A DNA stretch of 44,343 nt from Variovorax paradoxus (GTDB lineage: Bacteria; Pseudomonadota; Gammaproteobacteria; Burkholderiales; Burkholderiaceae_C). Position 1 is the first letter of the stretch. Every line of letters begins with the position of its first letter. The notes beneath the pieces are model-generated. The model searched no databases. It saw only the letters and a program-made list of their open reading frames with translations, and was not told the origin of the DNA. Where the stretch lies: positions 1 through 44,343 of the forward strand of contig NZ_JAGGNW010000016.1 in NCBI RefSeq assembly GCF_018614875.1, in the 5' to 3' direction. Position numbers and translations under genes: made by a program. Of this stretch, positions 40,343 through 44,343 are shown piece after piece.

Positions 40343-42013
40343 ATGCGCAGCAGTAACGACAGCAACAGCGAATGGTGGCGAGGCGCGGTGATCTACCAGA
40401 TCTATCCGCGCAGCTTCATGGACAGCAACGGCGATGGTATCGGCGACCTGCCCGGCATCACGTCGCGGCTCGAGCACGTGGCGAGCCTGGGGGCCGATGC
40501 GATCTGGGTATCGCCCTTCTTCCGCTCGCCGATGAAGGACTTCGGCTACGACGTGGCCGACTACCGCGCCGTCGATCCGATCTTCGGCACCCTGGCCGAT
40601 TTCGACGAGATGCTGGCGCGCGCGCATGCGCTGGGCCTGAAGATCATCATCGACCAGGTGCTTTCGCACACGTCCGACCAGCACGCCTGGTTCGCCGAAA
40701 GCCGCGCGAGCCGCGACAACCCCAAGGCCGACTGGTATGTGTGGGCCGACCCGCGTCCCGACGGCACGCCGCCCACCAACTGGCTGTCGGTCTTCGGCGG
40801 GCCGGCCTGGCAATGGGATTCGCGCCGCCGGCAGTACTACCTGCACAGCTTCCTCAAGGAACAGCCCGACCTGAACTTCCATTGCGCCGAGGTGCAGCAA
40901 GCGCTGCTGGGCGAGGTGCGCTTCTGGTGCGAGCGCGGCGTGGACGGCTTCCGCTTCGATGCCTGCAACCACCAGTTCCACGACGCGCTGCTGCGCGACA
41001 ACCCGCCGGCCAGCGCCGCCTCGCTGGACGCGGTGAGCACCGTGCGGGCCGACAACCCCTATGCCATGCAGCAGCACCTCTACGACAAGAGCCAGATGGA
41101 GAACCTGGGCTTCCTCGAGAGCCTGCGCGGGCTGCTCGATGACTACGGCGCGGTCGCGCTCGGCGAGGTCGGCGACGAGAACGCGCCGCCCGTCATGGCG
41201 CAATACACCGAACTGGGCAAGCGCCTGCACCTGGCCTACAGCTTCAGCCTGCTGACGGCCGAGCACAGCGCCGGGCACCTGCGCCACCAGGTCGAGACGC
41301 TCGATCATGCGCTCGCGCCGACGGGCGGCTGGGGCTGCTGGGCCGTGTCCAACCATGACGTGCCGCGCGTGGCCACGCGCTGGAGCGGCGGCGGCCCGGA
41401 AGACACGCGGCGCGACCGGCTCTGGCTGGCGCTGCTGCTCGCGCTGCGCGGCAGCGCCAGCATCTACCAGGGCGAGGAACTGGGCCTGCCCGAGGCCGAG
41501 GTGCCGTTCGAGCTGCTGCAAGACCCGTACGGCCGTGCCTTCTGGCCCGAATTCAAGGGCCGCGACGGCTGCCGCACCCCCATGCCGTGGAAGGCCGACG
41601 AGCTGCACGCGGGCTTCACCACCGGCGGGCCGTGGCTGCCGGTCCACGGCCGCCACCTGCCGCTGGCCGTCGACCGCCAGTCCACCGATCCCGATTCGAT
41701 GCTCGCATTCAGCCGCGCGCTGCTGCGCTGGCGCCGCGGCCAGCCGCTGCTGCGCACCGGCAACATCGCCTTCTTCGATGCGCCGGAGCCCGTGCTGTGG
41801 TTCGAGCGGCGCGAGGGGAACCAATCGCTGCAGGCCGTCTTCAATCTGGGAGGCGAGCCCGTCTCGGTCGCACTGCGCGAAGCGCTCGAGCCGCTGGCGG
41901 GGCATCCGCTGTCATCGTCGTCGTCCGTGCAGGCCGGCGGCGAAAGGCGCATGCTGGCGCTGGCGCCCTACGGTGTCTTTTTCGGTCGACCTGCTGGCGA
42001 AGAACAGATTTGA
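40343..42013 (+). CDS. GH13 alpha-glucosidase
   Basis: A 556-residue glycoside hydrolase of family 13 that cleaves alpha-glucosidic bonds in maltose-like or sucrose-like sugars. YQIYPRSFMDSNGDGIGDLPGI is the N-terminal hallmark of the oligo-1,6-/alpha-glucosidase branch, with the calcium-type loop NGDGIGD. The triad is nucleophile Asp206 (GFRFDACN), acid/base Glu275 (ALGEVGDE) and Asp339 (SNHDVPR). No signal peptide, so cytosolic. The ATG at 40343 has AGGGG five bases upstream. glgB starts 5 bases after the stop, so the two are cotranscribed and likely trim and remodel glycogen or maltodextrin. Confidence 0.94.
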   Translation: MRSSNDSNSEWWRGAVIYQIYPRSFMDSNGDGIGDLPGITSRLEHVASLGADAIWVSPFFRSPMKDFGYDVADYRAVDPIFGTLADFDEMLARAHALGLKIIIDQVLSHTSDQHAWFAESRASRDNPKADWYVWADPRPDGTPPTNWLSVFGGPAWQWDSRRRQYYLHSFLKEQPDLNFHCAEVQQALLGEVRFWCERGVDGFRFDACNHQFHDALLRDNPPASAASLDAVSTVRADNPYAMQQHLYDKSQMENLGFLESLRGLLDDYGAVALGEVGDENAPPVMAQYTELGKRLHLAYSFSLLTAEHSAGHLRHQVETLDHALAPTGGWGCWAVSNHDVPRVATRWSGGGPEDTRRDRLWLALLLALRGSASIYQGEELGLPEAEVPFELLQDPYGRAFWPEFKGRDGCRTPMPWKADELHAGFTTGGPWLPVHGRHLPLAVDRQSTDPDSMLAFSRALLRWRRGQPLLRTGNIAFFDAPEPVLWFERREGNQSLQAVFNLGGEPVSVALREALEPLAGHPLSSSSSVQAGGERRMLALAPYGVFFGRPAGEEQI

Positions 42014-42018
42014 AGAAC

Positions 42019-44190
<2,172 letters not shown>

Positions 44191-44212
44191 GGTTCTTGCT
44201 TCCTTTTGTTGT

Positions 44213-44260
44213 CCGGGGCCGGGTCTCGCCCCGGCGGGCGACTCACTTTCTTTGCTTCGC
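44213..44260 (+). repeat. Truncated Burkholderiales-type intergenic hairpin repeat
   Basis: CCGGGGC (44213-44219) and GCCCCGG (44228-44234) form a perfect hairpin, followed by GGCGGGCGACTCACTTTCTTT and GCTTCGC. In Comamonadaceae I recall this block continuing into a reverse complement of ACTTTCTTTG. Here it stops at GCTTCGC, where the putative insertion-sequence end begins. Confidence 0.5.
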
Positions 44261-44343
44261 TGTTCAGACTGGGGACAAGGGAAACAGGTGTTCGGGGACA
44301 TGGGAAACACCTCGCATCTCAATTGGAAGCGGTCACCGCGTTC
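44261..44343. mobile_element. Putative insertion-sequence terminus (family undetermined, IS481- or IS21-like)
   Basis: TGTTCAGACTGGGGACA begins directly after the broken hairpin repeat. A 16-base motif GGGGACA-A/T-GGGAAACA occurs twice (44271-44286 and 44294-44309), 23 bases apart. A TGT start and tandem copies of a motif near the end are typical of transposase-binding ends in IS21 and IS481-type elements. The transposase itself would lie outside the window, so the family is not proven. Confidence 0.5.

Overview
The window is a GC-rich, gene-dense bacterial chromosome segment. It most resembles Comamonadaceae (Burkholderiales), and Variovorax is my best guess. The grounds are the block leuS-lptE-holA-proA followed by a proteobacterial-type gshA, a Bug-family periplasmic binding protein, DUF2917 and PsiF-repeat proteins, and the overall codon style. 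The genus is inferred from memory; no database was searched. No tRNA, rRNA or CRISPR array was seen. No stretch over 300 bases lacks a gene or gene remnant.

Layout. 1-2.2 kb: a broken pyrF piece abuts the truncated N-terminus of a membrane protein, followed by argS (all but pyrF on the minus strand). 2.3-2.8 kb: a secreted PsiF-repeat protein with a terminator. 2.8-8.4 kb: a minus-strand run of HMG-CoA-lyase-like enzyme, class III CoA-transferase, LysR regulator, DUF2214 membrane protein and a membrane-fused spermidine-synthase-like protein. An IclR regulator diverges from its head across a promoter with two tandem operators. 9.3-12.3 kb: a 2-haloacid dehalogenase and malate synthase G, a plausible haloacetate-to-malate pair. 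12.3-13.0 kb: a decayed DUF1016 nuclease gene with palindromic repeats. 13.0-15.7 kb: an MFS transporter, then a LysR gene divergent from a DUF2917 gene. 15.8-18.7 kb: a thiolase, an acyl-CoA dehydrogenase remnant, a PPi-dependent phosphofructokinase and a CWC cysteine-rich protein.

18.7-26.2 kb: a zinc metallopeptidase, an EmrB-type MFS pump, an orphan amino-acid-type binding protein, a class II glutamine amidotransferase, gshB, and a two-gene unit of an NTF2-like protein and a polysaccharide-deacetylase-fold enzyme. 26.2-35.3 kb: the minus-strand housekeeping run leuS-lptE-holA-proA-gshA-kup. 35.4-40.2 kb: the most distinctive accessory region. It holds a Bug binding protein overlapping an opine-dehydrogenase-like gene, facing a flavoprotein monooxygenase and a two-domain AhpD/CMD protein, with an attenuator-like leader in front. 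40.3-44.2 kb: a GH13 alpha-glucosidase and glgB. The window closes in a hairpin repeat that appears to be interrupted by the end of an insertion sequence.

The window holds both glutathione synthesis genes (gshA, gshB), a potassium uptake protein, glyoxylate entry (glcB), acyl-CoA breakdown enzymes and alpha-glucan metabolism. The best candidate for an undescribed system is the binding protein / opine-dehydrogenase-like / flavoprotein / AhpD-domain neighbourhood at 35.4-40.2 kb.
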